Positions 43,841 through 53,119 of a DNA stretch of 64,000 bases are shown here, in pieces. The notes beneath the pieces are model-generated. The model did not search any database. It was not told the DNA's origin and saw only the letters and a program-made list of their open reading frames with translations. The stretch covers positions 1 through 64,000 of the forward strand of contig JBKQNY010000007.1 in NCBI GenBank assembly GCA_052145775.1, given 5' to 3'. The translations under genes and the position numbers were made by a program. Position 1 is the stretch's first letter. Each line of letters opens with the position of its first letter. This DNA is from CAVYPR01 sp052145775. GTDB lineage: Bacteria > Actinomycetota > Acidimicrobiia > Acidimicrobiales > RAAP-2.

Positions 43841-44335
43841 ATGAAGCTGAAGCTCGACTACGAGTTCGACTGTCCCGCCGCCGACTTTTGGGCCCTGTAC
43901 TTCGACCCGGACTACACGACCAGGCTGCACCTCGATGCCCTGGGTTCGACCAGTGCCGAGGTCATCGAGCAGGAGGGCGATCTCGAGACCGGCCTGCGTC
44001 GCACCCTGCGTTACGGCCAACGACCCGACGCCCCCGGACCGGTGAAGAAGCTTTTCGGCGAGGAGATCATCACCGTCGAGGAGAGCACCTTCGACCCCGC
44101 CACCGGCACCTCGACCTTCACCGTCACTCCCAGCACCATGGCCGACAAGACGAAGATCAGCGGATCGGTCCACGTCGAGGACCACGGGCGCGGGTGCCGC
44201 CAGCAGTTCGAACTGGAGGCCAGGGTCAAGATCTTCGGCGCCGGCCCCATCGTGGAGCGCTTCATCGAGCGCCAGACCCATGACGCCCAAGACAAGGCCG
44301 TCGCCCACATGAAGCAGGTGCTGGCGGGGAGCTGA
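43841..44335 (+). CDS. DUF2505-family (SRPBCC-like) protein
   Basis: 164 aa. MKLKLDYEFDCPAADFWALYFDPDYTTRLHLDALGS and the alternating strands up to GRGCRQQFELEARVKIFGAGPIVERFIERQTHDAQDKAVAHMKQ match DUF2505, an actinobacterial START-like family with a hydrophobic cavity. A second in-frame ATG lies four codons upstream at 43829; the later one gives the usual family start. No neighbouring gene hints at a ligand. Confidence 0.82.
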   Translation: MKLKLDYEFDCPAADFWALYFDPDYTTRLHLDALGSTSAEVIEQEGDLETGLRRTLRYGQRPDAPGPVKKLFGEEIITVEESTFDPATGTSTFTVTPSTMADKTKISGSVHVEDHGRGCRQQFELEARVKIFGAGPIVERFIERQTHDAQDKAVAHMKQVLAGS

Positions 44336-44461
44336 CCGGGAACGGGGCATCCCCCGGCGCGGGGTGGGCCTCCCTGGTGGACCGGCGCGCTTGGCCCACG
44401 GCAGCCCGCAGACCTGAAAAGATGCGTCCGTGCAGCGCCGAGACCCGATCGGAGGGTGTTG

Positions 44462-45265
44462 ATGGAGCATCTGGCGGGCAAGGTCGCCTTCATCACCGGC
44501 GGCGGGAGCGGGATCGGCCGGGCCACCGCACTCGGCCTGGCCGCCGAAGGCGTGCACGTGGTGGTGGCCGACATCGACCGTGACCGGGCGATGAACGTCG
44601 CCGACGAGGCCAGCTGGCGGGGCACCGACTGCATCGGCATGGAGCTCGACGTGAACGACCAGGAGGTCTTCGAGTCGGCCCGGGACGTGATGTTGAGGCG
44701 GCTCGGCCACGTGGACATCGTGATGAACAACGTCGGCGTCGTCTCGGCCGGGCTACCCGAGCAGATTCCAGTCGAGGAGTGGGAGCGGTGCATGAGCACC
44801 AACCTGCTCTCGGTGGTCCGCAGCAACGCCATCTTCATTCCCCTCCTGCTCGAGCAGGGCAGCGGGCACATCGTCAACACCGCCTCGGCCGCCGGCCTCT
44901 TCGCCTACGCCTACGAGCGGACGCCCTACTCGGTCAGCAAGGCAGCGGTGGTGGCGCTCTCCGAGGCGCTCGCCCTCTACCTCCATCCCCGCAATGTCGG
45001 GGTGACCTGCCTGTGCCCGGGACCGGTGGCCACCAACATCCACCAGCACGTCACGTTCTCCGGCGCTCCGATCAGGATGCGGCCGCCGATGAAAGGGATG
45101 AACCTCATCGACGCGACGTCGGTCGGTGCCATGGTGGTCGACGCCATCCGCAACAACACCTTCCTCGTTCTCACCCATCCCGAGCTCCACGACATGCTGG
45201 TGCGACGGGCGAACGACCCCGAGAGCTTCCTGGCCGACGAGACCCGGGCCATCGAGGAGGCGTGA
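44462..45265 (+). CDS. SDR-family oxidoreductase
   Basis: 267 aa classical short-chain dehydrogenase. GGKVAFITGGGSGIGRAT-like cofactor site, VVADID (NAD preference), NNVGVV, the catalytic Ser in NTASAAGLF and the YSVSKAA Tyr/Lys pair. ATG 44462 follows GGAGGG; a TTG two codons upstream is possible. Substrate unknown; similar proteins act on hydroxy-acyl or steroid substrates. Confidence 0.9.
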   Translation: MEHLAGKVAFITGGGSGIGRATALGLAAEGVHVVVADIDRDRAMNVADEASWRGTDCIGMELDVNDQEVFESARDVMLRRLGHVDIVMNNVGVVSAGLPEQIPVEEWERCMSTNLLSVVRSNAIFIPLLLEQGSGHIVNTASAAGLFAYAYERTPYSVSKAAVVALSEALALYLHPRNVGVTCLCPGPVATNIHQHVTFSGAPIRMRPPMKGMNLIDATSVGAMVVDAIRNNTFLVLTHPELHDMLVRRANDPESFLADETRAIEEA

Positions 45266-45340
45266 GGCACGCCTCGGGGACCCGACATGACACCTGCGGC
45301 GCGACACTCCTGCCCATAGAATCCCGGCCGCCTGCATCGT

Positions 45341-45346
45341 TAGGCT
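45341..45346 (+). promoter_or_regulatory. -10 element (TAGGCT) of the ABC transporter operon, leaderless
   Basis: TAGGCT ends 6 bases before the ATG at 45353. Confidence 0.5.
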
Positions 45347-45352
45347 GAGCAA

Positions 45353-46249
45353 ATGGGCGCCCTCTTGGAGTTCCAAGGGCTGCGGTGCCACTTCGGTCCG
45401 GTGACCGCCCTCGACGGTCTCTCCTTCTCGGTGCCCTCCGGACAGGTCGTCGGCTTCCTCGGGCCGAACGGGGCCGGCAAGACCACCGCCATGCGGACCG
45501 TCTTCGGCCTCACCGACCTCGACGCCGGCGAGGTCCGGTGGAGTGGTCATGTGGTCGGGCAGGCGGACCGCCGCCGATTCGGTTACATGCCCGAAGAGCG
45601 CGGCCTGTACCCCGGGATGCTCGTCGGGGAGCAGCTCGAGTATCTGGGTCAGCTGCACGGGTTGAGCCGCATCGACGCCCGAGAGTCCGCACGCGCCTGG
45701 CTGGATCGCCTGGGAGTGGCCGACAAAGCCGCCGTCAAGGTGGAGACGCTGTCCCACGGCAACCAGCAGCGCATCCAGCTGGCCGCGGCCCTGGTCCACG
45801 GGGCCGAGCTCCTCCTCCTCGACGAGCCGCTGGCCGGGCTGGACCCACCGGGGATCGACGCCATCGCGGGCGTGCTGGCCGAGCAGGCCGCGGCCGGCTG
45901 CTGCGTCCTGTTCTCCAGTCACCAGCTCGATCAGGTCGAGGACCTCTGCGAGTCCGTCGTCATCATCGACCACGGCCACCTGGTGGTCTCCGGGCGGGTC
46001 GACGACCTGGCCTCGAGTGGGACGCGCCGGCTGGTCGTGCGGGTCGAGGAGGACCGGGAAGCCGCCTGGGCACGCGACGTGCCCGGGGTCACCACGTCCG
46101 AGGTCGTCGGCGGAGAGGCCCGGCTGGTGTTGGCGCCGGAGACCGACAGCGACTCGGTGCTTCGGGCGGCCATGGCCGCCGGCCGCGTCACCGAATTCGT
46201 CTTCGCGCGCCGCCGGCTCTCCGAGGTCTTCCGGGAGGCCCTCTCGTGA
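45353..46249 (+). CDS. ABC transporter ATP-binding protein (NatA-like)
   Basis: 298 aa. Walker A GPNGAGKTTA, Q-loop region FGYMPEERGLYPGM, signature LSHGNQQRIQ, Walker B LLLLDEPLAGLD and switch His in SSHQLDQVE. The PEERGLYP motif and C-terminal domain are typical of ABC-2 exporters related to NatA. Forms a two-gene operon with the permease via a GTGA overlap. Confidence 0.94.
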   Translation: MGALLEFQGLRCHFGPVTALDGLSFSVPSGQVVGFLGPNGAGKTTAMRTVFGLTDLDAGEVRWSGHVVGQADRRRFGYMPEERGLYPGMLVGEQLEYLGQLHGLSRIDARESARAWLDRLGVADKAAVKVETLSHGNQQRIQLAAALVHGAELLLLDEPLAGLDPPGIDAIAGVLAEQAAAGCCVLFSSHQLDQVEDLCESVVIIDHGHLVVSGRVDDLASSGTRRLVVRVEEDREAAWARDVPGVTTSEVVGGEARLVLAPETDSDSVLRAAMAAGRVTEFVFARRRLSEVFREALS

Positions 46250-47541
46250 TCGGCTGGCCCCTGGTCGTCCTCGTCGTCGCCGTCGGCGCCCTCCGTCTGT
46301 GGATGCGCCGGCGCCGACGGGACCGCTCCGCAGACCGTGCGTTGTCATGGCCCGGTCGCAGCGACGTCGGGCTCGTGGCGGGGCGCGAGATCCGCGAGCG
46401 CTACCGGGCCAAGATCTTTCGGATCGGCACCCTGGTGATCTTGGCCGTGGTGGCCGGGGCGATCGTCATCCCCAAGATCGACAGCGGTCACCACCATCCC
46501 CAGCAGGTCGGCGTGGTGGGCCCGCTCGACAGCTCCCTGCGACAGTCCATCGACACCTCCGCCCGGAACGTCGCCACCACCGCCCACCTCGTCGACGAGC
46601 CCGACCTGGCGGCGGCGAAGAAGAAGCTCCGCCAGGGCGATGTCTCTCTGGTCGTCGTCGACGGTCGCGAGCTGGTGGTGAACGCCCCGGTCGCGGCGAC
46701 CGACACCTCGACCACAGCGCAGTTCGTCCGCGCCGTGTCAAAGGAACTCGCCGTGGCCGAAGCGCTCCAGGCCGCGCACCTCTCCCCCGCCCAGGCATCG
46801 GTGCTGGCCCAGGCACACGCCCTCCCCGTCCACAGCCTCCAGCCGGGACGCACCCACGGCGCGGCCCAGGGCACCTCGGTGGTCGGGCTGATCCTCATCT
46901 TCATCATGCTCAATCAGTACAACGGGTGGATCCTGGTCGGCGTCATGGAGGAGAAGTCGAGCCGGGTCATCGAGGTCCTCATGGCCGCGGTTCGCCCGAT
47001 CCGCCTCCTCACCGGCAAGGTCCTCGGCATCGGCTTCGTGGCCTTCTCCCAGGCCGCGCTCGTCGTGGCCTTCGCCCTCATCCTGGCCAAGGCCGTCGGC
47101 TCGGACCTGCTGTCGGGCACGGCGCCGCTGGTGCTGGTCAGCACCCTGGTCTGGCTGATCCTCGGCTACGCCTTCTACTGCTGGGTCTTCGCCGCCGCCG
47201 GCTCTCTGGCCGAGCGCCAGGAACAGGTCCAGACCCTCGCGCTGCCGCTCAGCCTCCCCATCATCTTCGGCTACGTGATTGCGCTGACCGTCGCCAGCTC
47301 GGGCAACGCCTCCTCCTTCTTCGTGGTCCTCGCCTTCCTGCCGCCGACGGCACCCTTCGCCATGCCGGTGCTGGTCGCCCTCTCCAAGGTCTCCTGGTTG
47401 GGGTTCGTCGCCTCCGCCGCCATCAGCGTCGTGGCCACCGTGGGCATGGCCAGGTTGGCCGGCGCGATCTACCGGCGGGCCATCCTGCACACCGGCCGCC
47501 GGGTCCAGCTGCGCCAGGTCTTCCGGCGCGCCGCCGGTTAG
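46246..47541 (+). CDS. ABC-2 type permease (NatB/YhaP-like)
   Basis: 431 aa. One N-terminal helix (WPLVVLVVAVGALRLW), a second near residue 70 followed by a soluble extracytoplasmic loop of roughly 130 residues, then a block of helices from GTSVVGLILIFIMLNQYNGWILVGVMEEKSSRVIEVLMAAVRP to the end. The EEKSSRVIEVLMAAVRP segment is the hallmark of NatB-like permeases. The exported substrate (Na+, peptide or drug) is unknown. Confidence 0.9.
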   Translation: MIGWPLVVLVVAVGALRLWMRRRRRDRSADRALSWPGRSDVGLVAGREIRERYRAKIFRIGTLVILAVVAGAIVIPKIDSGHHHPQQVGVVGPLDSSLRQSIDTSARNVATTAHLVDEPDLAAAKKKLRQGDVSLVVVDGRELVVNAPVAATDTSTTAQFVRAVSKELAVAEALQAAHLSPAQASVLAQAHALPVHSLQPGRTHGAAQGTSVVGLILIFIMLNQYNGWILVGVMEEKSSRVIEVLMAAVRPIRLLTGKVLGIGFVAFSQAALVVAFALILAKAVGSDLLSGTAPLVLVSTLVWLILGYAFYCWVFAAAGSLAERQEQVQTLALPLSLPIIFGYVIALTVASSGNASSFFVVLAFLPPTAPFAMPVLVALSKVSWLGFVASAAISVVATVGMARLAGAIYRRAILHTGRRVQLRQVFRRAAG

Positions 47542-47558
47542 GCGGGGAGCCCCGCTTG

Positions 47559-47564
47559 TAGCCT
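47559..47564 (+). promoter_or_regulatory. -10 element (TAGCCT) of the glycosidase gene, leaderless
   Basis: TAGCCT ends 8 bases before the ATG at 47573. Confidence 0.45.
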
Positions 47565-47572
47565 TGCCGCTT

Positions 47573-49459
47573 ATGCCGAGCCGACGCGACGTGCTCAAGG
47601 GGGGAGGGGCACTCGTCGCCGGCGGGCTCGGCGGCACGTGGGTGGCGTCGCCGGCCGGCGCGCTCCCCCCGGGCCCCGGCGACCCGGGGCCGGCCAGTCG
47701 GGCGCGGGCCGCGGCGGAGCTGGCGGCGGCGATCCCTTCGACGGCCTGGCGCAGAGGCGGGCCCGGTCCCCTCTACTGGAGCACCTACGGCTACAGCAAC
47801 GCCAAGAACGCACAGATCCCCGAATCGGTGTGGCAGGCGAACATCGACTGGGTCGCCGAGGAGCTGGCGCCCCACGGCTACCGCATGGTGTGCACGGACG
47901 GCTGGATCGACGGCGACCAGGACGTCACCTCCCACGGCTACATCAAGAGCCTGAGCGACGACTGGGAGCACGACTGGGCGTGGTGGGCCGACTACCTCGA
48001 CAAGCGCGGCATGCAGCTCGGCGTCTACTACAACCCGCTGTGGGCCACGAAGTCGGCGGTGACAGACCGCTCGGTCAAGGTCGTCGGGCGGCCGGACGTC
48101 GCCGTGGCCGACCTGGTCAACACGGGCGACTTCTTCGACGGCGGCGGCCAGCTCCAGTGGGTCGACGCCAGCCGCGACGGGGCCGAGGAGTACGTGAGGG
48201 GCTACGTCGAGTACTTCCGCGAACTCGGGGCCGTCTTCTTGAGGATCGACTTCCTCGGGTGGTACGAGATCGGCTACGACCAGAACGAGGGCACCATCGG
48301 CACCGGCCACGGTCGGGAGAGCTACGTGCGGGCCCTGCAGTGGATGCGTGAGGGCGCGGGCCCCGACATGCAGCTCAGCCTGGTGATGCCGAACCTCTTC
48401 GACCACGCGGCGGCCGAGCGCCTCTACGGCGACCTGGTCCGCATCGACAACGACGCCACATTCGGCCAGTGGTACCACCTGAGCGGGGGCCGGCAGACCT
48501 GGCAGCCCATCTGGTCGCAGTGGAACAACCCGTTCCAGGGCTTCACCGGGTTCTCCGACGTCTCCGGGCACGCCCAGCTCGTCCTCGACGGCGACCCGCT
48601 CCTCATGAGCACCTTCACCACCGACACAGAGCGCCGGTCCGCCGTCAACCTGTTCACCATGGCCGGTGCGCCGATCGCCGTCGGCGACCAGTACGACACC
48701 ATCGGGGGCAACGCAGACCTCTACACCAACCCCGAGGTGCTCTCCGTCCGGCGCGCCGGGCTGGTCGGCAAGCCCCTCTCCTCGAACCCCCACGCCTACG
48801 ACTACGACCAGACCGGCCGCGACCCCGAGCGCTGGATCGGCCAGCTGCCCGACGGCAGCTGGGTCGTCGGCCTGTTCAACCGCACAGACGGTCCCGGACC
48901 GTCCAAGCGGACCATCGACTTCGCCTCGGCCATGGGCCTCACCGGGCCCGCCAAGGTCCGCGACCTGTGGGCCCATCAGGATCTGGGCGCCTTCTCCACC
49001 TGGGGCGTGACACTGGCGCCCCACGCATCGACGCTGGTCACCGTGACCCCCCAGGACAAGGTGCGCTATCAGGCGGAGGTGGGCGCGCTCGGCGGGTCGG
49101 CGAGGTTCGACAACACCTTCGGCGGCCACACCGCCATGGGGTACGTCACCGGCCTCGACACGCCCGGCAGCAGCCTGGCCATCGCCGTGGCCGTCGACAA
49201 GCCGGGGACCCACCGTTTGACGTGCCGGGTGGCCAACGCCACCGGCGGCCCGGTGAGCCTGTCGGTGTCGGCGAGGAACCCCGACACCGGATCGACCACC
49301 GGGGCGGCGACCCTCGACGTCGGATCGTCGACGAGCTGGACGGAGTGGAGGGAGGTGACCGTCGACCTGGCCCTCGGCTCGGGGACGAACCTGATCGAGG
49401 TGACGTCGGGGGACCGGGATGGCGGGCCCGTGAACGTCGACAGCCTGTCGTTGTCCTGA
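47573..49459 (+). CDS. Tat-exported GH27-like (alpha-galactosidase-type) glycoside hydrolase with C-terminal carbohydrate-binding domain
   Basis: 628 aa. A Tat-type signal (SRRDVLKGGGALVAGGLGGTWVASPAGA) begins the protein. The TIM barrel (about 50-400) has WSTYGYSNAKNAQIPESVWQANIDWVAEELAPHGYRMVCTDGWI, the probable nucleophile Asp in FLRIDFLGW and the probable acid/base Asp in LVRIDNDATF. A beta-sandwich follows, then a CBM35/CBM6-like domain from about 490 to the end (YQAEVGALGGSARFDN, VNVDSLSLS). It should release alpha-linked sugars outside the cell. Specificity is inferred only from the fold. Confidence 0.82.
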   Translation: MPSRRDVLKGGGALVAGGLGGTWVASPAGALPPGPGDPGPASRARAAAELAAAIPSTAWRRGGPGPLYWSTYGYSNAKNAQIPESVWQANIDWVAEELAPHGYRMVCTDGWIDGDQDVTSHGYIKSLSDDWEHDWAWWADYLDKRGMQLGVYYNPLWATKSAVTDRSVKVVGRPDVAVADLVNTGDFFDGGGQLQWVDASRDGAEEYVRGYVEYFRELGAVFLRIDFLGWYEIGYDQNEGTIGTGHGRESYVRALQWMREGAGPDMQLSLVMPNLFDHAAAERLYGDLVRIDNDATFGQWYHLSGGRQTWQPIWSQWNNPFQGFTGFSDVSGHAQLVLDGDPLLMSTFTTDTERRSAVNLFTMAGAPIAVGDQYDTIGGNADLYTNPEVLSVRRAGLVGKPLSSNPHAYDYDQTGRDPERWIGQLPDGSWVVGLFNRTDGPGPSKRTIDFASAMGLTGPAKVRDLWAHQDLGAFSTWGVTLAPHASTLVTVTPQDKVRYQAEVGALGGSARFDNTFGGHTAMGYVTGLDTPGSSLAIAVAVDKPGTHRLTCRVANATGGPVSLSVSARNPDTGSTTGAATLDVGSSTSWTEWREVTVDLALGSGTNLIEVTSGDRDGGPVNVDSLSLS

Positions 49460-49546
49460 CGGACGGCCCCGCCAAGTGGCGGGCTGCCACCGGCGAGGAC
49501 CCTGTGGCTCGCCGGAGCCGGCGGGGACCCCATGGGGGTGGACCGG

Positions 49547-49552
49547 TACCCT
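49547..49552 (+). promoter_or_regulatory. -10 element (TACCCT) of the 99-aa membrane protein gene, leaderless
   Basis: TACCCT ends 6 bases before the GTG at 49559, which favours this GTG over the in-frame ATG at 49532. Confidence 0.5.
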
Positions 49553-49558
49553 GGCCGT

Positions 49559-49858
49559 GTGCGCAGAAGGGTCCTGGTCGCCGTCGCCCTCTCCGTCCTC
49601 GTCGAGGCCCTCGTCGTGGGGAGCCGGAGGGGCCGCCTCCTCGCCGTCGACACCGTGGTCCGGTGCCGACGCGGCCACCTCTACACGACGATGTGGGTTC
49701 CCGGCGGCTCCCTCAAGGCGCTCCGCCTCGGCTGGTGGCGCTACCAGCGGTGCCCGGTCGGCGGCCACTGGGCGCTGGTCACCCCGGCCCGCGTGTCGGA
49801 GTTGTCCGGCGAGCAGCTCCGGGAGGCGGCCGCCGTCCACGACCTGCGCATCCCCTGA
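49559..49858 (+). CDS. Small conserved membrane-anchored protein (99 aa)
   Basis: Starts RRRVLVAVALSVLVEALVV, one hydrophobic segment after three Arg, then a Cys-containing soluble tail: VVRCRRGHLYTTMWVPGGSLKALRLGWWRYQRCPVGGHW. The CRRGH...RCPVGxHW pair (two Cys, two His) could bind a metal. I recall similar short actinobacterial proteins with no assigned function. Starts at a leaderless GTG. Ends convergent with the methyltransferase, one base from its stop. Confidence 0.75.
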   Translation: MRRRVLVAVALSVLVEALVVGSRRGRLLAVDTVVRCRRGHLYTTMWVPGGSLKALRLGWWRYQRCPVGGHWALVTPARVSELSGEQLREAAAVHDLRIP

Positions 49859-49859
49859 A

Positions 49860-50627
49860 TCAGACCCGGACCGCCCTCCAGCAGTGGCAGCGCATGGGCA
49901 GCTCGATCCTCTGGCGGCCGGCCATGAGCGGGTGGTTGACCACGAAGTCGGCCAGCTCGGCCCGCACCCGCGCCCGCTCGGCCTCTGTGAGGACGATGAA
50001 GCCGCTGTAGGTGCCGGCCAACCCCACCAGCTGCTCAGCCGTGAACGTCTCCTGCCAGCGCACCGTCGTCCTCTCCGGCGGAGCGAAGGGCGCGTCGGCG
50101 GGGAGCTCGACCCGGTGGCGCCGGGAGCGCTCCTTCGCCTGGGCGGCCAGCGCCCCGGTGTCCATTCCGGGTCCGGCGATCAGCTCGGCCAGCCAGTCCT
50201 CCGAGCGGTCGGGCCCGCTCCACATGAGGCCGAGCACCCCGCCGGGGCGCAGCGCCCGGGCGGCCTCGCGGGCACCGCGCCCGGGCTCGACCCAGTGCCA
50301 CATGGAGGACCCCACCACGGCCTGGGCGGTCCCGCCGATCAGGGGCAGCTCCTCGGCCCGGCCCACGGCCACCGGCACGCCGGCGAGGCGGGCGGCGAGC
50401 ACGCTGCCCATGCGCCGGTCGGGCTCCACCGCCACCACCCGGTCCACCCGGCGCACCAGCTCCCGGGTGAGGGCGCCGGTGCCCGCCCCCACCTCGACCG
50501 CCAGGCCCCGCCGTCCGTCGAGCACCCAGGCCACGGCCTCGGGCGGCGGGCCCGGGCGGTAGCGGTCGTACTCCTCGGCGATGGATCCGAAGGACAGGGC
50601 GCGGACGTCGGCGTGCTCGTCGGCCAT
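49860..50627 (-). CDS. Class I SAM-dependent methyltransferase (UbiE/Methyltransf_11 type)
   Basis: 255 aa. SFGSIAEEYDRYRPGPPPEAV, motif I LAVEVGAGTGALTREL, VVAVEPDRRMGSVLAARL, and AARALRPGGVLGLMWSG. The short YRPGPP opening is typical for small-molecule methyltransferases. A TAACGT hexamer (50636-50641) 8 bases before the ATG overlaps the TAA of the upstream permease, so the gene could be expressed both from its own leaderless promoter and by read-through. Confidence 0.9.
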   Translation of the reverse strand: MADEHADVRALSFGSIAEEYDRYRPGPPPEAVAWVLDGRRGLAVEVGAGTGALTRELVRRVDRVVAVEPDRRMGSVLAARLAGVPVAVGRAEELPLIGGTAQAVVGSSMWHWVEPGRGAREAARALRPGGVLGLMWSGPDRSEDWLAELIAGPGMDTGALAAQAKERSRRHRVELPADAPFAPPERTTVRWQETFTAEQLVGLAGTYSGFIVLTEAERARVRAELADFVVNHPLMAGRQRIELPMRCHCWRAVRV

Positions 50628-50635
50628 CGCGGCCG

Positions 50636-50641
50636 ACGTTA
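50636..50641 (-). promoter_or_regulatory. -10 element (TAACGT) of the methyltransferase gene, embedded in the permease stop codon
   Basis: On the minus strand the TAA stop of the NCS1 permease (50639-50641) is also the first half of TAACGT; the ATG follows 8 bases after the hexamer. Confidence 0.4.
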
Positions 50642-52090
50642 GCCCTGACCGGCCAGGAGCTCGCCCTGCACGACGGCCTCCCGCCGCACCTTGCGGCCGG
50701 CCAGGACCAGGTACGCCAGCCCACCCACCCCGAGACCGAGGTAGACGCTGAAGTCGGCGCCGCCGGTGTGCGAGGAGAGCAGCCCCTCGTAGAAGGACTG
50801 GCTCAGCCCCATGAGGGCGGCGAACATGCCGACCACCTGGGCCACGACGGCCGGCCAGTGCACGCCGCCGTTGCGCCAGTAGAGGCCGCCGCGCTCGCGT
50901 TGGAGTTCGCCCGGCACGTAGCGGTAGCGCCGGAGCGCCCAGTCGACCAGGAAGATGGCGGTCCAGGGGGCGATCCAGACGATCACACAGGCCACGAAGT
51001 CGCTGAGCAGCGTGTTGAACGACGAGGAGAAGATGGCATAGGCGGTCAGGCCCCCGGCCACGACGGTGTCGACGAGGACGGCCTGCCAGCGCTTGAGGCG
51101 GAGCCCGATGGCCTGGAGGGTCACTCCCGAGGAGTAGAGGTCGAGGCTGTTGATGGCGAACAGCTGCAGGATGGCCACGACCAGGAACGGGACCAAGAAC
51201 CAGCCCGAAAAGACGTGGGGCAGTGTGGTGATGGGGTTGCCGCCCTCCGACGGCACGTAGGTCCCGACGGCCGCCCCCAGGATCATGATGAGCACCGACG
51301 GGATGAACGTGCCGGCGAACACCCAGCCGACGATGGCCCGCTTGTCGGCCTGGCGGGGGACGTAGCGCGAGTAGTCGTTGCCGTTCTCGGTCCAGCCGAG
51401 GCCCGAGGTGACGATGATGAAGGCCAGGCCGGCCATCCACGACGCCCAGCCCGCCCCGTGGTGGACGCTGTGCACATCGAGCTTGCCCAGGGTGAGGACG
51501 GCCAGGATGACGAAGAGGGCGGCGAAGGGCGCCGCCAGCCACCGAAGCGTGCGCAGGATGGTGCCGTGGCCGAAGAGCGGGAGGACCAGCTGGATGCCGG
51601 CCGCCGCCACGATGAGGAGGATCTTCCAGGCCGTGCCGGCATGGAAGCCGGCCTTGGCGGTGAGGGCGATGCCGGCCAGCACCACCAGGGCGATGCCCTC
51701 GGCCTCGAACCCCACCTGGGTGAGCCAGTTGAACAGGGCGACGAGGCGGTTGCCGTTCTGGCCGAACGAGGCGCGGTTCACGATGAAGGTGGTCGTGCCG
51801 GCGTCGGGTCCCTGGAGCGAGGTCAGGCCCACCAGGAGGTAGGAGAGGTTCCCCACCACGATGATCACCACGGCCTGGGCGAAGCTCACCCCGAAGAAGG
51901 CCATGAGGACGGCCCCGTAGACGAAGATCTCGAAGTTGGTGAGCGCCCCGGCCCACATGCCGAAGAGGTTGCGGGGCTTGGACCACCGCTCGGATTCGGG
52001 GACGTACTCGATCCCGCGCTGCTCGATGTGGAAGAGCTCGTCGGCTGTCCCGCTCGGGGCCGGCCGGCTCGCCGCCTCGGTGGTGGCCAT
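50639..52090 (-). CDS. NCS1-family permease (purine/pyrimidine or related solute)
   Basis: 483 aa, about 12 hydrophobic helices. [38 protein letters not shown] at the N-terminus and [73 protein letters not shown] are NCS1 signatures. Members import cytosine, purines, allantoin, hydantoins or thiamine. No salvage or catabolic gene sits beside it, so the substrate is open. ATG 52090 has GGAGGG upstream. Divergent from an SDR gene. Confidence 0.9.
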   Translation of the reverse strand: MATTEAASRPAPSGTADELFHIEQRGIEYVPESERWSKPRNLFGMWAGALTNFEIFVYGAVLMAFFGVSFAQAVVIIVVGNLSYLLVGLTSLQGPDAGTTTFIVNRASFGQNGNRLVALFNWLTQVGFEAEGIALVVLAGIALTAKAGFHAGTAWKILLIVAAAGIQLVLPLFGHGTILRTLRWLAAPFAALFVILAVLTLGKLDVHSVHHGAGWASWMAGLAFIIVTSGLGWTENGNDYSRYVPRQADKRAIVGWVFAGTFIPSVLIMILGAAVGTYVPSEGGNPITTLPHVFSGWFLVPFLVVAILQLFAINSLDLYSSGVTLQAIGLRLKRWQAVLVDTVVAGGLTAYAIFSSSFNTLLSDFVACVIVWIAPWTAIFLVDWALRRYRYVPGELQRERGGLYWRNGGVHWPAVVAQVVGMFAALMGLSQSFYEGLLSSHTGGADFSVYLGLGVGGLAYLVLAGRKVRREAVVQGELLAGQG

Positions 52091-52287
52091 GGTCGCTCGC
52101 CCTCCCTCGCCGTCCCGCTTCCTGCGGCCGCACCGACCCGGGCCGTCCACAGAGTCGCCCGCCGCGCCGCGGGCCGTCAAGCACCTCGGACCCGCCCCGA
52201 CGGTGGGCTCGGCCTCCCCGGTCGCCGTCGGCGCTACGCTCCCCCGGCGGTGCGGCTCGCCAGTCGCCCGGAACCTGGGGGGCGCAG

Positions 52288-53076
52288 ATGATCCTCGACC
52301 GCTTCCGGCTCACCGACGCGGTGGCCGTCGTGACCGGTGCCGGGCGGGGCATCGGCGCGGCCACGGCCGTCGCCCTGGCCGAGGCCGGGGCCGACGTGGT
52401 GGTGGCGGCGCGCACCGAGGAACAGCTGCGCGAGGTGGCCGACCGGGTGGCGTCGGCCGGGCGTCGGGCGGTGGTGGTGGCGGCCGACCTCAACGACCTC
52501 GAGGCGGTGGCCGCCCTGGCGGCGACGGCCCGCGACGAGCTCGGCCGCCTCGACGTGGTGGTGAACAACCTCGGAGGGGCGATGCCGCGACCGCTCCTCG
52601 ACACCTCGACCGGCTACCTGGAGCGGGCGTTCCACTTCAACGTGTCCACCACCCACGCCCTGGTGCGGGCGGCCACGCCGGTCATGCTCGAGGGCGGGGG
52701 CGGTGCCGTGGTCAACATCTCGTCCACTATGGGCCGGGCCGCCGGGCGGGGCTACCTCGCCTACGGCACGGTCAAGGCGGCGCTGGCCCACTACACCCGC
52801 CTGGCCGCCCGGGACCTGGCGCCGCGCATCCGGGTGAACGCCGTGGCCGTCGGCTCGACCGCCACCTCGGCCCTAGAGCTCGTCTTGGACAGCGACGAGC
52901 TGCGGACGGCCATGGAGGAGGCGACGCCCATGAAGCGCATCGCCGACCCGTCGGAGATCGCCGCGGCCGTGCTGTTCCTGGCGTCGCCGGCCGCCTCCTA
53001 CGTGACCGGCAAGGTGCTGGAGGCCGACGGGGGACTCGAGGTCCCCAACCTCGACATGGGGCTCCCCGACCTGTGA
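52288..53076 (+). CDS. SDR-family oxidoreductase
   Basis: 262 aa. [23 protein letters not shown] (cofactor), NNLGGA, catalytic Ser in NISSTMG and [14 protein letters not shown] (the Tyr/Lys pair). It resembles 3-oxoacyl-ACP reductase-like or hydroxysteroid dehydrogenases. GGGGGG lies before the ATG; TACGCT at 52235-52240 could be the -10, giving a leader of about 40 bases. The dihydrodipicolinate-reductase-like gene follows after 43 bases and is likely co-transcribed. Confidence 0.9.
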   Translation: MILDRFRLTDAVAVVTGAGRGIGAATAVALAEAGADVVVAARTEEQLREVADRVASAGRRAVVVAADLNDLEAVAALAATARDELGRLDVVVNNLGGAMPRPLLDTSTGYLERAFHFNVSTTHALVRAATPVMLEGGGGAVVNISSTMGRAAGRGYLAYGTVKAALAHYTRLAARDLAPRIRVNAVAVGSTATSALELVLDSDELRTAMEEATPMKRIADPSEIAAAVLFLASPAASYVTGKVLEADGGLEVPNLDMGLPDL

Positions 53077-53119
53077 CCCGCGCCAGGGGGGCCCGTCGGG
53101 CCGAGGGCAGGAGGACGCC

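Noticed and set aside
47423..49840. An 805-codon open frame on the minus strand
   Set aside because: Antisense to the glycosidase, whose signal peptide and active-site motifs are clear on the plus strand.
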